Shown: positions 24,853 through 34,860, counted from the first letter of the stretch. The stretch is 64,000 nucleotides of DNA from JAFNAG01 sp963739235 (GCA_963739235.1 CAVTZY010000042.1:186001-250000); one strand, 5' to 3'. Numbers and translations are program-made. Notes: generated from the sequence alone by a model not told the origin.

Positions 24853-27366
24853 ATGCCTACGAACGCAAAACCCGCTTCGCTGACCCGCCGGTTGAGTTTA
24901 CGGCTCTCTCTGGTTGTCGGCGCCGTATCCCTTCTCGTCACCGTTCTTTTTGCGGTATTCCTCCTGGTTAAGGAGAACCGCGTGCAGGAAGCCTTTGCGG
25001 ACAACACCTACGCCTATCTGACGCAATCCCTCGAAAAGCCTCTTTGGAATTTGGATACTGCTTCAATCAAACAGATCGCCGCGGCCTTCAGCCGGGATGA
25101 TAGAATCTGCCATCTGCTCCTGACCGGAAGCGATGGGGAGACTCTCTTCTCCTACTCCCGAAAGGGCGTGGCCGAAGGCATAATCCGAAAGGGGGACATT
25201 CGACATAATGGAGAAGTCATCGCCTCTGCGATCATCTCATTTTCGCATGAATCACGCCGGGAGTCCTTGCAGAATCTCATCTACTTCACCATCCTGACCA
25301 ACTTGATTATCTTCTTTGCGCTCGTCCTTGGGACGGGTGCCGTCGTGCGTACCCAACTGCGCGTTCCGCTGAACTGGTTGAAGCGGATCGCTGACGCCTA
25401 TTCGGGCCAGAAGGTTCCTCAGACGCAAGACGGCGCCCCGTTTGCCGAATTCGGGCCGTTTCTAGTTGTGCTCTCCGAGATGGCGGGCAAAATCAATCTT
25501 CAGATGGATGATCTGCAGACATTGAACAATGCACTCCGCACGGTCACCGAACGTCTCCAGTTGGCCACGCGGGCTGCAGGCATCGGAATCTGGGATTGGG
25601 ATGTCGTGAAGAACGAGGTGATTTGGGACGATGCGATGTATCGCCTCTACGGCACCCGGAAGGAGGATTTCGGCGGTGCGTACGAGGTGTGGTCGGGCAC
25701 CATCCACCCGGAAGACAAAGATAGGGCCGAAGGTGACATCCAGGCGGCGCTGCGCGGCGAACGTGATTATGCTCACGAATTTCGCGTGGTCTGGCCAGAC
25801 GGTTCCATCCACCATCTTCAAGCCGCAGCGCTGACATTTCGCGACAAGGAGGGCAAGCCGCTACGCATGGTGGGAATCAACTACGACATCACCGAGCGCA
25901 AGCGGAAGGAGGAGGAGTTGAAACGGTATCGCGACCATCTTGAAGAAACGGTCGCTACTCGTACCCACGAACTCGAAGCCGCCAAAAACGCCGCCGAATC
26001 AGCCAATCAGGCCAAAAGCATGTTTCTGGCCAACATGAGCCATGAGATCCGCACTCCGATGAATGCGGTGCTCGGATTTGCCCAACTGCTGGAGCGTGAC
26101 CCCTCCTTGCCGACCCCGGCCCGCAACAAGGTAAGCACCATCATGAAGAGCGGCGAACACCTGCTTTCGATCATCAATGACATCCTGGAGATGTCGCGCA
26201 TCGAGGCTGGACGGGTTGAGATGCGTACGGAGTCGGTCGATCTTCATAACCTGCTGGATGAGCTGGCAGTCATGTTCCGCATGCGGGCCGAGGAAAAGGC
26301 GCTCACCTTTGCCCTCGACCTGGCTGCAGACCTTCCCCGCTATATCGTGGCAGACCTGGGCAAACTGCGTCAAATAATGATCAACCTGCTGGGTAATGCG
26401 GTCAAGTTCACCAGACATGGATCCATCACAATGCGCGCCCTTCTAGCCGGGCCCGACCGGATTGCCGTCGAAGTGCAGGACACCGGTATCAGCATAACCC
26501 TGGCAGAGCAGGGAAAACTGTTCCGGCCATTTGAAAGGACTCGCAACGGTGAGCAGGCAGCGGGCGGCTCCGGCCTGGGACTGGCCATCAGCCGCAAATA
26601 TGCCCGTTTGATGGGTGGTGAGGTCACCGTTGCAAGCCACGCCGGCGAGGGGAGCTGCTTCCGCCTTGAGTTCCCTGCACCGGTAAGCGCCGGAGCGCCG
26701 GTCTCCGCTGAAACTCCGCGCAGAGTTATTGGTCTCGCCCCCGGCCAGGGAGCAATCCGTGTTCTCGTGGTGGACGACCAGCCCACCAACCGGATACTGT
26801 TGCGGGAGATGCTGGAGCCGCTCGGCTTCATCGTGGATGAGGCCTGCGATGGGAGGGAGGCCGTTGAGCAAGCTAGATCCCACCCGCCACGCATCATCCT
26901 GATGGATCTGGTCATGCCCGACATGGACGGGATCGAGGCGACTCAAATCCTGCGAAAGACCTTGGACGAATCAACAGCCATCATCGGCATCAGCGCCAGC
27001 GCCTTTCAAGAAGAGAAGCAGCTATTCCTCGATGCCAGTATCAATGCCTTCATCGCCAAAGCGTTCCGCGAACAGGAACTTTTCGATGTATTGGTCCGGT
27101 ATGCCGGTGTGGCGTTTGAAACCGAAGCAATCCCAGCAGCCGCGCCGAACATTCCAGCAGGCGCAGAGAAGCCGACTCTCGAGAAAATGCCCGCAGTGTG
27201 GCGTGAGGCATTCCCGCAAGCGCTGGCTCAGGGGAGCATTACCCAACTCCGCCGCCTGGGCGAAGAGGCAAGAGAGTTCGATACTGTTCTCTCGGCCTAT
27301 GTGCTCGAGCGGGTCGCGCTTTATGATCTAGATGGGTTGAAGAAACTTTGCTGTGCAGACATATAA
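24853..27366 (+). CDS. Membrane hybrid sensor histidine kinase (PAS-HisKA-HATPase-REC)
   Basis: About 837 residues; the ATG at 24853 gives a natural start, while a frame from 24781 overlaps the preceding gene. Two membrane helices (~17-40 and ~140-163) flank a periplasmic domain of ~100 residues. A PAS/PAC domain (GIGIWDWDVVKNEVIWDD) follows at ~235-355. HisKA contains FLANMSHEIRTPMN with phospho-acceptor His397, then HATPase_c (GNAVKFT, GSGLGLAISRKYA), and a receiver (VLVVDDQPTNRILL, Asp685 in ILMDLVMPDMDG). A ~90-residue helical tail after the receiver may be a degenerate phosphotransfer domain lacking its His. With the binding protein upstream and the next kinase 9 bases downstream it forms one sensory unit. 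Confidence 0.9.
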   Translation: MPTNAKPASLTRRLSLRLSLVVGAVSLLVTVLFAVFLLVKENRVQEAFADNTYAYLTQSLEKPLWNLDTASIKQIAAAFSRDDRICHLLLTGSDGETLFSYSRKGVAEGIIRKGDIRHNGEVIASAIISFSHESRRESLQNLIYFTILTNLIIFFALVLGTGAVVRTQLRVPLNWLKRIADAYSGQKVPQTQDGAPFAEFGPFLVVLSEMAGKINLQMDDLQTLNNALRTVTERLQLATRAAGIGIWDWDVVKNEVIWDDAMYRLYGTRKEDFGGAYEVWSGTIHPEDKDRAEGDIQAALRGERDYAHEFRVVWPDGSIHHLQAAALTFRDKEGKPLRMVGINYDITERKRKEEELKRYRDHLEETVATRTHELEAAKNAAESANQAKSMFLANMSHEIRTPMNAVLGFAQLLERDPSLPTPARNKVSTIMKSGEHLLSIINDILEMSRIEAGRVEMRTESVDLHNLLDELAVMFRMRAEEKALTFALDLAADLPRYIVADLGKLRQIMINLLGNAVKFTRHGSITMRALLAGPDRIAVEVQDTGISITLAEQGKLFRPFERTRNGEQAAGGSGLGLAISRKYARLMGGEVTVASHAGEGSCFRLEFPAPVSAGAPVSAETPRRVIGLAPGQGAIRVLVVDDQPTNRILLREMLEPLGFIVDEACDGREAVEQARSHPPRIILMDLVMPDMDGIEATQILRKTLDESTAIIGISASAFQEEKQLFLDASINAFIAKAFREQELFDVLVRYAGVAFETEAIPAAAPNIPAGAEKPTLEKMPAVWREAFPQALAQGSITQLRRLGEEAREFDTVLSAYVLERVALYDLDGLKKLCCADI

Positions 27367-27375
27367 TGAGCAGAC

Positions 27376-29718
27376 ATGGACAATAAACAGGTAATTCTCA
27401 TTGTGGACGATACCCCGGAAAACCTGCGGAGTCTGGGCGACCTGCTGGAAGAGGAGTATGAAGTACGGATTGCCACCAACGGACCCGATGCGCTGGACAT
27501 AGTTAAGTTATCAGCCCCCGACCTGATTCTCTTGGACATCATGATGCCGGGCATGGGAGGTTATGAGGTTTGCCGTAAATTGAAGGCCAACCCCGATTTC
27601 AGGATGATTCCGGTGATCTTCATGAGTGCGTTCAGCATGTCTGAGCACACGATCCAGGCTTTTCGCGAAGGCGCTGTCGACTACATCACCAAGCCCTTTC
27701 AGGCCGAGGAGGTGGTGGCGCGAGTGCGCGCCCATGTCCAATTGAGCAAGATGGCAGATCTCAAGCGCGAGATCGCCGAACGCAAACGGGCGGAGGAGGC
27801 GCTGCGGGAAAGCGAAGCCCGCCACCGGCGTATCACCGAGGGCCTCACGGATTATCAGTATACGGTGCGCGTCGAGAGCGGTCGCGCTGTGGAAACGACG
27901 CGCAGCCCACTATGCCAGGTGGTGACTGGTTACACGGTGGAGGAGTTTGCCGCCGATCCCGATCTTCGGATTCGCATAGTCGCGCCTGAAGACGTTGAAC
28001 TGGTCAAGGAGCGTATGCAAAAAATCCTGGCGGGTAAGGAGATGCCGCCCCTCGAACATCGCATACTCCGCAAAGACGGTGAAACTCGTTGGGTGTGCGA
28101 CACGACCATCCTGCTCAAGGATGCCTCCGGCCATCTCCTGTCCTACGACGGTGTGATCAAGGACATAACCGAGCGCAAGCGGGCGGAGGAGGCGCTGCGG
28201 GAGAGCGAGGCGCGGCTCACGGAAGCCCAGCGCATCGCTCACTTGGGAAACTGGGAACTCGATCTTGTGGCAAACACGCTCACTTGGTCTGACGAGGTTT
28301 TCCGGCTGTTCGAGGTCGACAAGGAACGTTTCGGCGCATCCTACGAGGCGTTCCTGGCGGCCATCCACCCGAACGATCGGGACGCAGTCGACGCCGCCTA
28401 CACTCAGTCCCGGGAAACTCGCAAACCCTGCCTAATTACTTACCGAGTGCTTATGCCGGACGGGCGGATCAAGTACGTGCAGGAACAGTGCATGACCTAC
28501 TACGACCCGAATGGCAAACCGCTCCGCTCGGTAGGAACCTTACAGGATATTACGGAGCGCAGGCGGCTGGAGGAGCAACTTCGTCAGGCACAGAAGATGG
28601 AGGCCATTGGGCAACTGGCCGGCGGGGTGGCGCACGACTTTAACAACATCCTGGCCGCCACGTTTATGAGACTGGACCTCATGCAGCTGAACCCGAACCT
28701 GGATCCGGAAACCCAGGAGGCGATAAAGGAGCTGGAGGCCGGAACCAAACGGGCGGCCAGCCTGACCCGGCAACTGCTCATGTTCAGCCGAAGGTCGGTC
28801 CTGGAAATCCGGCTGCTCGACTTGAACGAAGTAGTGGCCAACCTGCTCAAGATGCTGGGGCGTCTGCTGGGCGAACACATTGCCCTGGTGTTCGAGCGAA
28901 GAAACACCTTGCCTCTAGTGGAAGCCGATGCCGGGATGCTGGAACAAGTGCTGATGAACCTGGCGGTGAACGCCCGGGATGCCATGCCCAAGGGCGGGCG
29001 GATCACCATCGCCACCGAAGCCGTCGAAATCGATCCGGATCGAGCCGCAGCGGATCCCGACCGGCGCGCGGGGCGGTTTGTCTGCCTTTCGGTTTCCGAC
29101 ACGGGCTGCGGCATGGATGCCGCCACGCTCAATCGGATTTTCGAGCCGTTCTTCACCACCAAGCCCGCGGGGGAGGGGACAGGATTGGGTTTAGCAACGG
29201 TCTACGGGATTGTGGCTCAGCACCGGGGATGGGTGGAGGTCCAGAGCCAGGTGGGCCAAGGGACAACCTTCCGGATTCATCTGCCGGCCTCCGCGAAGGC
29301 GGCAAAGCACGTGGCGGAAAGCGAGCGGCAGGTGGTCCCCAGGGGGCGGGAGACCCTCCTGGTGGTGGAAGACGATGCGCGCGTCCGGCAAATTCTGGTG
29401 CAGAACTTGCGGGTGCTGGGCTATCGGGTGTTTGAAGCCGCCAACGGGCAGGAGGCCATGACTTTCTGCCGAGACCACGGGCGGCAGATTGACTTGCTGC
29501 TTACTGATATGGTGATGCCCGAAGGCATGACAGGTTTGGAGTTGGCCCAAAAGGTCCGGGAGGAGAAGCCCGAACTGAAGGTCATCATCTCGAGCGGGTA
29601 CAGTGCGGAAATGACGGAGCACGGAGAGATTACGGCCGCAGGCATCGTCTATCTGCCGAAGCCCTATCAGGCGTCCCTGTTGGGGAAGACGGTGCGGAAT
29701 TGCCTGGATCGGAAGTAA
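27376..29718 (+). CDS. Soluble REC-PAS-PAS-histidine kinase-REC hybrid
   Basis: 780 residues without membrane segments. An N-terminal receiver has Asp54 (LILLDIMMPGMGG). Two PAS/PAC domains (~residues 140-275 and 280-400) each end in an ITERK/ITERR linker. The kinase core is of the HWE/NtrB-like type: GGVAHDFNNILA with His420, then NARDAMPKGGRI (N box) and GTGLGLATVYGIV (G box). A C-terminal receiver has Asp711 (LLLTDMVMPEGMTG). Such proteins relay phosphate between the first receiver, the His and the terminal receiver. It follows the membrane hybrid kinase by 9 bases and precedes a truncated NarL-type receiver, so the output protein of the pathway may now be broken. Confidence 0.92.
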   Translation: MDNKQVILIVDDTPENLRSLGDLLEEEYEVRIATNGPDALDIVKLSAPDLILLDIMMPGMGGYEVCRKLKANPDFRMIPVIFMSAFSMSEHTIQAFREGAVDYITKPFQAEEVVARVRAHVQLSKMADLKREIAERKRAEEALRESEARHRRITEGLTDYQYTVRVESGRAVETTRSPLCQVVTGYTVEEFAADPDLRIRIVAPEDVELVKERMQKILAGKEMPPLEHRILRKDGETRWVCDTTILLKDASGHLLSYDGVIKDITERKRAEEALRESEARLTEAQRIAHLGNWELDLVANTLTWSDEVFRLFEVDKERFGASYEAFLAAIHPNDRDAVDAAYTQSRETRKPCLITYRVLMPDGRIKYVQEQCMTYYDPNGKPLRSVGTLQDITERRRLEEQLRQAQKMEAIGQLAGGVAHDFNNILAATFMRLDLMQLNPNLDPETQEAIKELEAGTKRAASLTRQLLMFSRRSVLEIRLLDLNEVVANLLKMLGRLLGEHIALVFERRNTLPLVEADAGMLEQVLMNLAVNARDAMPKGGRITIATEAVEIDPDRAAADPDRRAGRFVCLSVSDTGCGMDAATLNRIFEPFFTTKPAGEGTGLGLATVYGIVAQHRGWVEVQSQVGQGTTFRIHLPASAKAAKHVAESERQVVPRGRETLLVVEDDARVRQILVQNLRVLGYRVFEAANGQEAMTFCRDHGRQIDLLLTDMVMPEGMTGLELAQKVREEKPELKVIISSGYSAEMTEHGEITAAGIVYLPKPYQASLLGKTVRNCLDRK

Positions 29719-29727
29719 GCTGAAACG

Positions 29728-30096
29728 ATGAATATAAAAGAAGTCAGGATTCTGCTGGTGGACGACCATTCGATGGTGCGCAAAGGGCTGCGCAGCCTGA
29801 TCCATGAACGGGATGGAATCATGGTGGTCGGGGAAGCCGCCACTGGACGGGAGGCGCTGCAGCTGGTCAGATCGCTCTCCCCGGACGTGGTAGTCATGGA
29901 CATTCACTTTCCGGGTGAAAACGGGATCGAGATCTCCCGGCAGATACTGGCGGAGTTCCCCTCCATCAAGATCATCACGCTTTCCTCGGATTCGCAATTG
30001 CCGCTTATCTCTGAAGCCATTCAAGCGGCCATTTCTTGCCATGGCTTTCCTGGTCACGCTGGTGTTGCCTTGGGTGAATGCGGCCAGTCTGTTTGA
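29728..30096 (+). pseudogene. NarL-type response regulator truncated after the receiver
   Basis: The first ~100 residues are a clear NarL/FixJ-type receiver: ILLVDDHSMVRKGLR, Asp58 in VVMDIHFPGENG and KIITLSSD. The frame leaves the family at SEAIQAA, and the next ~20 residues (ISCHGFPG and on) are unrelated. The LuxR-type DNA-binding domain (~65 residues) is absent. The break at about 30025 coincides with the start of foreign sequence, so this is a truncation by rearrangement. The receiver itself could still fold and be phosphorylated. Confidence 0.8.
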
Positions 30097-30468
30097 AGAG
30101 ATTTCGGGCGGAGGACAGAGTTCGGTATCATCAAAAGAGAAGGCCAAGAAATCCGAATGGGCCAAGGCACTCGAAGCGCTGAAAAGCGGGTCGGCCCTGT
30201 CCGGCGCCGTTACAGGTACAGGAAATGCAACCACGACAGCCGCTGGACCCGCGTATGCCGCGCATCGCTTCCAGGTGGCTCACTTTTCCTATCGCATTCA
30301 ACGCAAAGGGATCATGGTGGCCGGCCGGGAGATGCCGCTCCGGCTGGATCTGCAGGGATCGAAGAACGTAGGGACCGGAAAACTCAACTACGGATATATG
30401 ATCCGACCCCAGCCCCCCTCGTTGACGCGTTTCGCAAACGAGTCAAGGTCGCCGGTATTCTTGAAGAT
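30026..30468 (+). pseudogene. Fragment of an unidentified exported protein
   Basis: Between the receiver break point and the peptidase stop codon the frame starting at 30041 reads MAFLVTLVLPWVNA (signal-like), then a Ser/Lys-rich segment and a globular-looking part (AHRFQVAHFSYRIQRKGIMV). It then runs into the antisense of the peptidase gene with no natural end. Both ends look cut. I do not recognise the family. Confidence 0.35.
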
Positions 30469-32526
30469 CTATTTGCGTTTATCCGCAGCCGCAGGGGGCG
30501 CCAGCGCCTCGTTATACATGGAGGCGTAGGTCAGGTACTGGTGCACGGCGTCGCGCGGGTAGCTGACCTGCACTTTCGCCACAATGCCGTTCGCGCCCAT
30601 TTCGGCGGTCAGTTGCGGGTTGATGCCTGCCCAGTAGGTCGGTATGTCCAGCTTCTTGAAACGAGCGACAACCTGATCGCGCAGCACCGGGTTGAAGTGC
30701 ACTCCATACCTATCCACCAGGGCTTTGATGGCTGGATAATCACCTTCGGACTTGATGCGCATCAGCTCAGCCAGCAGCTTTCCCACACCCTGATTCATTT
30801 TCTGATAGTCCTTCACCTGCACGTAGGTCTTACCATTGCGGTCGAACATGCCGATCGCACCGGTCTGATCCATGATGTAGTTGGCAATGAGGGCACGGTC
30901 GCGCTGGTGGTCCTCTTCGATCGTGTCGCCGTGCGGGATACGGCGGAGTTGTGTGAGCACAACCAGAGCGGCGGTGTCGTACATCGATTTGGCTTCCGCA
31001 TCCTGGTTTGTGACCAGCCCCAGCTCTTTCAGCTTCGGATCCCAGGCGTTCCAGAGCGCCATCAAATCCGCGCGCGCCTCCTCCAGAGTGGAAAAGTATT
31101 CTTTCAGGTACGGCTCGGCGCCGCCCTTCAGACGATCACTCAGTTTCCCCGATCCGTGACCGATCACTTCGTGCATGGCGGTCATCAGATCCTCGGCATG
31201 GTCTCCATATTTCTTCTCACGCTCAATGACCTCCGAACTGGGTCCGAACTCCTCGATCGATTTGGATCCCGCGGCATCGTTCAACGCGCGGCTCGAGGCC
31301 GTAAACAGGAAATTCTTGGTGCCGTATTTTTCGTGAATTTCGTTTTCGTTGGGCAGATTGTCGCCTGTGGTTGTAGCCGAGAAATCGCCGGTCTCGATCA
31401 AGGTCTCGACCGCCTTCACCACCGGCGGCTTAAACGTCTGTTTCTTGTACTTCGCATCCCAGGGCGCCTTCTGTTCGAAATACCCGGCATTCTGGGCCAG
31501 TTTCACCATCGCATCGGTGACCGGCTTGTCGGTGATGGAGACAAAGCTCTGGGAGCTGCCTTTCATCCCATTGGCATCGCGGTAGATCTCGATGAAGCCG
31601 TTGGCAAAATCGACCGTGGCGTTATCCTGAACCCAGGCTGCGCCGAACTGCAGCCAATCGTTAAAGTCACCACTTTGATAGAAGCGGATCAGGGCGGAGA
31701 TTACTCCGGCTTGCTGCGGGTCAGCCAGGCCACGCGCCTTCTCGAGACAGGTAATCGCTTTCTTCAGATAGGCCGAGTACAGGCCGGAAGGTACTTTCCC
31801 ATCGGAAGTGCCGGCACGATACACCTCTTCACTCAATTTCCCATCGCGGCCCTTAACTACGCGGGAATTCAGCGGGTGCGCGCCATGGAAATCCTTCAGG
31901 TCCGCAAGCGTGACCCCACTATAAAACGTGTTCGAGCTGGATTGGATGATGTCCTTGCCGCCTTGAGGGCTCTTGGCCGTAATCATCGGCTCGAAATTGG
32001 CATCAAAGAATGCGGGCCTGAGTTGATCAAGTTCGCGGTCCAGAGCGGCAGGGATCGGCAATGGCGGCAGATCGGCGTACGAGCTTTTGAGAGCGCCGTT
32101 TTTTTGCGCGATCAATGCGGCCTGGCGCAGTTCGTCGAAAGTGAAGGACGGCAGGAACTTCTGTGAGGTCATTTCGTTGTGATTGCCGCGATTGGCCCAG
32201 AAAAGCTTGGCGAATTCGGTAATCTTGGCCATCACCTTGGGATCGATGCCTTGCGAATGAGCGACGATCTCTTCGAGCAGGCGTTTCTGCTGCAATCCAT
32301 AGCGCGACAGCTGGTCATAGATGATGGGATCGATGGCGATGGACGCCTGCGTCAACCAGTAAGCCAGCTGCTGCTGGCGTGCGTCGAGGGCCTTGAAGCT
32401 TTCAGACTGAAGTTGGATAAAACCGATATCACCTACGCGGTCAACCAGAACTGTGTTCTTTTCCTGAGAATCGGCCTGGGCCACCAAACACACCAAAGCG
32501 ATGCACAAAATAATCGCGACCTTCAT
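30469..32526 (-). CDS. Dipeptidyl peptidase III-like metallopeptidase (family M49), exported
   Basis: 685 residues with a signal peptide (KVAIILCIALVCLVAQA), so probably periplasmic. The M49 zinc motif is present in the form HEVIGH at residues 452-457, the longer HExxxH variant unique to this family, followed by GSGKL; the third ligand Glu is expected in EEARADLMALWN (~residues 480-492). The family removes dipeptides from peptide N-termini. GGGGAGAG lies 6 bases before the start. The first ~96 codons and all upstream DNA to 33005 are duplicated almost perfectly at 42602-43368. The gene is complete and probably functional. Confidence 0.9.
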   Translation of the reverse strand: MKVAIILCIALVCLVAQADSQEKNTVLVDRVGDIGFIQLQSESFKALDARQQQLAYWLTQASIAIDPIIYDQLSRYGLQQKRLLEEIVAHSQGIDPKVMAKITEFAKLFWANRGNHNEMTSQKFLPSFTFDELRQAALIAQKNGALKSSYADLPPLPIPAALDRELDQLRPAFFDANFEPMITAKSPQGGKDIIQSSSNTFYSGVTLADLKDFHGAHPLNSRVVKGRDGKLSEEVYRAGTSDGKVPSGLYSAYLKKAITCLEKARGLADPQQAGVISALIRFYQSGDFNDWLQFGAAWVQDNATVDFANGFIEIYRDANGMKGSSQSFVSITDKPVTDAMVKLAQNAGYFEQKAPWDAKYKKQTFKPPVVKAVETLIETGDFSATTTGDNLPNENEIHEKYGTKNFLFTASSRALNDAAGSKSIEEFGPSSEVIEREKKYGDHAEDLMTAMHEVIGHGSGKLSDRLKGGAEPYLKEYFSTLEEARADLMALWNAWDPKLKELGLVTNQDAEAKSMYDTAALVVLTQLRRIPHGDTIEEDHQRDRALIANYIMDQTGAIGMFDRNGKTYVQVKDYQKMNQGVGKLLAELMRIKSEGDYPAIKALVDRYGVHFNPVLRDQVVARFKKLDIPTYWAGINPQLTAEMGANGIVAKVQVSYPRDAVHQYLTYASMYNEALAPPAAADKRK

Positions 32527-33005
32527 AACAGGCTCTCCCCGTGTTTCCGTAGTTATTCTGCAGAAGCCACCAGTGTTTCTACCACGGTGTTCTCGGATGG
32601 GCCAGGGAATTTAGCACGAAGCGGCCGGTCCTGTCCTCTGCTCGTGATTGTGATCGTGATCGGCTTTTTGGGGCGAGATCATGGAGGTTACAAAGAAAGG
32701 AAAAGCCGGTCAGGATCACAGCCAACCGACTTATGGTGCCTTCTGGAGTGGCTGAACGAAAAGCGCCGGTGGAAAAGTCGCGGTTGGATGAAACCGCGGG
32801 TTGCGATAATAACGCTAATTGCCGTTAGCCCGCCTGCAGGAAGAAGTGTGTCAAGACTCCAGCCGGCGACGTTCGATTGCTTTATCGTCGACTCCGGGGT
32901 CCCGGAGAGTCACGGTTGACGGACCGAAGTTAACATAAGACCCCCCCCATATCGGAGAGAGGTGAGATCGGGTCGATTCTGCAGCTTATTTCGCCTATGC
33001 ACCCG
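32238..33005. repeat. 768-bp duplicated block, copy 1
   Basis: Covers the first ~96 codons of the peptidase gene, its ~400-bp upstream region and dispersed repeat copy B. It matches 42602-43368 with only a two-base difference (TC versus CT) and one C fewer in a C-run (8 versus 7). Both copies stop matching at the same base after GCCTATGCACCCG. Confidence 0.92.
32928..33000 (+). repeat. Dispersed ~80-bp repeat, copy B
   Basis: GAAGTTAACATAAGAC with a run of 8 C, CATATCGGAGAGAGGTGAG, ending GCTTATTTCGCCTAT. Immediately to the right lies a kinase gene cut just after its DFG motif, so the repeat edge is a break point. Confidence 0.78.
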
Positions 33006-33662
33006 AAATCGGTGACGCGCACGCGGCCGCGGCCGTCGATCATCACGTTCGCGGGCTTCAGGTCCCGGTGCAGCACTCCCTTGTCGTGCGCCGCCGCCAG
33101 TCCCCGCGCACAATTGCCGGGCGACGTCGAGCGCCTTCGTCGCCGTGCAGGTTGCCGATGCGCTTCAGCAGCGATGCCAGGTCCTCGCCGTCGATATATT
33201 CCATGGTGAGGAAGTGCCGGCCTTCGAGTTCGCCGATGTCGTAGACGCGGCAGATATTCGGATGCGAGACCTGCCGGGCGATGCGCACCTCGGCATAGAA
33301 ACGCTCGCGGCGCACCGGATCGTCGGCCAGCGCTTTGGGCAGGAACTTCAGGGCGACGGGCTGGCCGAGCTTCAGGTCATCGGCGCGATAGACTTCGCCC
33401 ATGCCCGCCGCGGCCAATCAATCCGATGATGCGATAGCGATCTGCCAGGACCATGCCCGGCGTGAATCCGCCGACCGGGATCGAATCAGAAGAAACCAGG
33501 CGGCCGATGGGGGAAGCAATCACCGGCGCCTGCGCGGCCGGAGCCTGGGGCGCACCTTCCATCGCGGTAGGCATCTGCGACGGAGTGCCGATCGAGGTGC
33601 CGCACGAGGGGCAGAATTTATGGGACGGCGACAACTCTCCAGCACAGGAAGGGACATTGCAT
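33006..33662 (-). pseudogene. Zinc-ribbon Ser/Thr protein kinase, truncated and frameshifted
   Basis: Begins at ATG 33662 after GGGAG. Pieces in successive frames read an N-terminal zinc ribbon (Cys pairs in CNVPSCAGEL and FCPSCGTS), a Pro/Ala linker, YRIIGLIGRGG (ATP loop), VALKFLP, HPNICRVYDIGE, then HRDLKPAN and VRVTDFG. At least four single-base insertions break the frame: at codon 4, in the Gly loop, after NLHGD and near the AGL segment. The gene stops abruptly after DFG where dispersed repeat copy B begins. It is non-functional as it stands. Confidence 0.85.
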
Positions 33663-33735
33663 GGCGGTTCTCCCAGAGCGAATTCCGCGAACCCGGACGA
33701 TCGATAGAAGCGTGCACGAAAATCAGGAGAGGCTT

Positions 33736-34257
33736 TTATCGCGAAATACCGGGACGTTCCCACTGGGACGTCCCGCTCCCCGAATTTCTCAAACAGGCGA
33801 GGCTCTGTTTTGTTACGACCGTGGAAGAGTGACCGGCTACGCACTGCCACTGTCCATCTCGTTTCACCCACGTGTCCGTCCACCGGTACTTACGGCTGGC
33901 GTCCTTGCCATTGAGTGTGCCTTTGAAATTGGTCAGGCCCGTGGCGACCGCGGCATCGCCGTATACCTGGACTTTCAGCTCTTCATACGAGACCGATTCA
34001 GTCTTCCGCACCCGATTCTTGAGATTGGCAATCACGGTGGCTTTGTCCGACACCACTCCATCTCCTGCACTGATAAAGGAATCAGCCAGATAACGCTCGA
34101 ACCACGCGACGTCGTACTTGCGACCGGAATCGATGTATGCACGTTCCAAAGCGGTCACCTCCTGGACTGCATTCTGTCCCGCAGGCGGCTTCGTTTGTCC
34201 AAAGATCAGGCTTACCAACACCAACAATAATGCAACAACCCCAAATATTTTCTTCAT
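33736..34257 (-). CDS. Exported DUF4440/SnoaL-like (NTF2-fold) protein
   Basis: 173 residues from ATG 34257 (GAGGG nine bases upstream). It has a signal peptide (KKIFGVVALLLVLVSLIFG). The NTF2-like pattern of the DUF4440 group follows: ERAYIDSGRKYDVAWFERYLAD, then DGVVSDKATVIANLKN, with the final strands (YRWTDTWVKRDGQWQCVAGHSS). The last ~23 residues after TVVTK lie beyond the usual domain end and may be readthrough caused by a lost stop. Proteins of this group are small ligand-binding or ketosteroid-isomerase-like; substrate unknown. Confidence 0.78.
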   Translation of the reverse strand: MKKIFGVVALLLVLVSLIFGQTKPPAGQNAVQEVTALERAYIDSGRKYDVAWFERYLADSFISAGDGVVSDKATVIANLKNRVRKTESVSYEELKVQVYGDAAVATGLTNFKGTLNGKDASRKYRWTDTWVKRDGQWQCVAGHSSTVVTKQSLACLRNSGSGTSQWERPGISR

Positions 34258-34392
34258 CGGACCCTCTTCTGAAAGCAAAAGTGGAACATGAGTAAGTTAT
34301 GTGTCCTCGGTACTGCGTGCTTCATCACATCAGGTGAACCAGCAGAATATTATGTGGGGCATCCCAACCGTTGGAATGCCCCGCTACAATTC

Positions 34393-34860
34393 CTACTGCC
34401 TGTCGAAAACTATTGTTGAGGACACAGGCTTGCCGTCGGCGTCGGTGCCATTGGAAGTCTGCGTCAGCGTCTTGCCGTCCTTGGAAATGACATTGCGACC
34501 CGTTGCATGGTACTTACCACCAGTCTTTTTCACTTCCCAGCTAGTCGTATTCGCATCGATCCGTTTGACGGAGATGGTATCAAACGGAGCTCCCGTGACC
34601 GGATGTTCCTTTCCGTCATATTTGTATGTATAGGTGTAATTGGAAGGAGTACCGTCCGCCAATTGTCCCGTCCTGGTCACTTTTACTCCACCGTCAGGTG
34701 TCGCCTCCCGCACATCAGTTTGGCTCTTGGTCGGGTTTGTGTTCGTAGTCGTGGATTTTGCGGCATTGTATTTCCAGGTTCCGAGCGAACTGTCAGCTCC
34801 AAACGCCGCGATGGCGGTGATCGCCATGATGATAAACAACTTTGCTACGTTGCTTCGCAT
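34393..34860 (-). CDS. Small secreted protein of unknown function
   Basis: 155 residues from ATG 34860, supported by AGAGGA eight bases upstream. Signal peptide SNVAKLFIIMAITAIAAFGA. The mature part is short-stranded and rich in Thr, Gly and Lys (GTWKYNAAKSTTT, YTYTYKYDGKEHPVTG, KYHATGRNVISKDGKTL), compatible with a small beta-barrel or lipocalin-like fold. Similar small secreted proteins are common in Acidobacteriota, but no function is known to me. It reads in the same direction as the DUF4440 gene downstream, with a 135-base gap. Confidence 0.65.
   Translation of the reverse strand: MRSNVAKLFIIMAITAIAAFGADSSLGTWKYNAAKSTTTNTNPTKSQTDVREATPDGGVKVTRTGQLADGTPSNYTYTYKYDGKEHPVTGAPFDTISVKRIDANTTSWEVKKTGGKYHATGRNVISKDGKTLTQTSNGTDADGKPVSSTIVFDRQ

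Noticed and set aside
30157..32166. Long plus-strand open frame of 669 codons
   Set aside because: It is antisense to the dipeptidyl peptidase III gene, which has the signal peptide, HEVIGH motif and ribosome-binding site; the plus-strand product has no recognisable pattern.
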